Source: Anaerolineales bacterium (GTDB lineage: Bacteria > Chloroflexota > Anaerolineae > Anaerolineales > Villigracilaceae). From it: a stretch of 6,523 nt of DNA. The stretch is taken from NCBI GenBank assembly GCA_025966435.1, contig JAICRQ010000202.1:1-6523 (forward strand), given 5' to 3'. Shown here piece by piece: positions 6,269-6,523 of the stretch. Both the position numbers and the translations under genes were made by a program. A model generated the notes under the pieces. That model worked only from the letters and a program-made list of their open reading frames with translations, had not been told where the DNA came from and did no database searches. How positions within the stretch are numbered: position 1 is the first letter of the stretch; each line of letters opens with the position of its first letter.

Positions 6269-6523
6269 ATGCAAATTACAGACATCCTGGTTCACAAGGT
6301 GAACCTTCCGCTCGTCACCGGCTATCGCTGGGCATCGGGCGTGTACCTCGGTGCGACAAAGGGCATCGTTGAGGTGCGCACCGATGAAGGCCTCATCGGC
6401 TGGGGCGAGGTCGCGACGGTGGAACAAGCCGATATCGTAGCGCATGAGTTCGCGCCGCGGCTTAAAGGTATTGACCCATCCAACATCGACGACTGCTCCC
6501 GCCGCTGCCTCCCCGAAATCCGC
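6269..6523 (+). CDS. Enolase-superfamily enzyme, mandelate racemase/muconate lactonizing type (N-terminal part only)
   Basis: The first 85 codons run open to the window end. They match the N-terminal capping domain of the family: MQITDILVHKVNLPL, then the substrate-contacting loop around residues 18-30 (GYRWASGVYLGAT), then the hallmark IVEVRTDEGLIGWGE at 33-47. Family enzymes abstract a proton next to a carboxylate and act as sugar-acid dehydratases, racemases, dipeptide or hydroxyproline epimerases, or lactonising enzymes. The catalytic Lys and metal ligands lie in the barrel domain beyond the window, so the reaction cannot be named. ATG 6269 fits the family N-terminus exactly, but it has no visible ribosome binding site: the bases before it are pyrimidine-rich (AATCTCCT). 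It lies 63 bases after the phosphodiesterase gene with a hairpin between, so cotranscription is possible but not certain. Confidence 0.88.
   Translation, partial: MQITDILVHKVNLPLVTGYRWASGVYLGATKGIVEVRTDEGLIGWGEVATVEQADIVAHEFAPRLKGIDPSNIDDCSRRCLPEIR

Noticed and set aside
1..6523. CRISPR array, insertion sequence, tRNA or other RNA gene
   Set aside because: No direct repeat series, transposase motif, terminal inverted repeats bounding a gene, or cloverleaf was seen.

Overview
This window carries most of one plus-strand operon for a peptide/nickel/opine-type (Opp/Dpp, family-5) ABC importer, followed by catabolic enzymes. All seven genes point the same way, and both end genes are cut by the window edges. 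The organism is a bacterium with moderately high GC. Shine-Dalgarno sites are purine-rich and most junctions are tight. The style of the solute-binding protein and the long second permease reminds me of Chloroflexota, but no taxonomic marker gene is present, so that is a low-confidence guess.

Layout: (1) 1-961, C-terminal part of a family-5 solute-binding protein. (2) 962-1177, a 216-base non-coding gap with a perfect 28-base palindrome and a second hairpin just before the next ribosome binding site. (3) 1178-2173 and 2175-3335, two inner-membrane permeases (DppB- and DppC-like). (4) 3342-4379 and 4372-5394, two ATPases (DppD/OppD- and DppF/OppF-like), the second overlapping the first by 8 bases. 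(5) 5420-6205, a cytosolic glycerophosphodiester phosphodiesterase-family enzyme. (6) 6218-6248, a perfect 14-bp hairpin. (7) 6269 to the end, the first 85 codons of an enolase-superfamily enzyme (mandelate racemase/muconate lactonizing type).

How the genes fit together: the binding protein captures a ligand outside the membrane, the permease pair forms the channel, and the two ATPases drive import. The intracellular phosphodiesterase sits only 25 bases after the last ATPase gene, so the imported ligand may be a phosphodiester. The enolase-superfamily enzyme, which often dehydrates or epimerises sugar acids or amino-acid derivatives, may act on a product or belong to a neighbouring pathway. 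The arrangement of family-5 importer plus GDPD-family phosphodiesterase resembles the agrocinopine (acc) operon of Agrobacterium Ti plasmids. That makes a sugar-phosphate diester or glycerophosphodiester ligand a reasonable hypothesis, though not a demonstrated one. I found no mobile element, CRISPR array, tRNA, rRNA or regulator gene, and no wholly unknown system.
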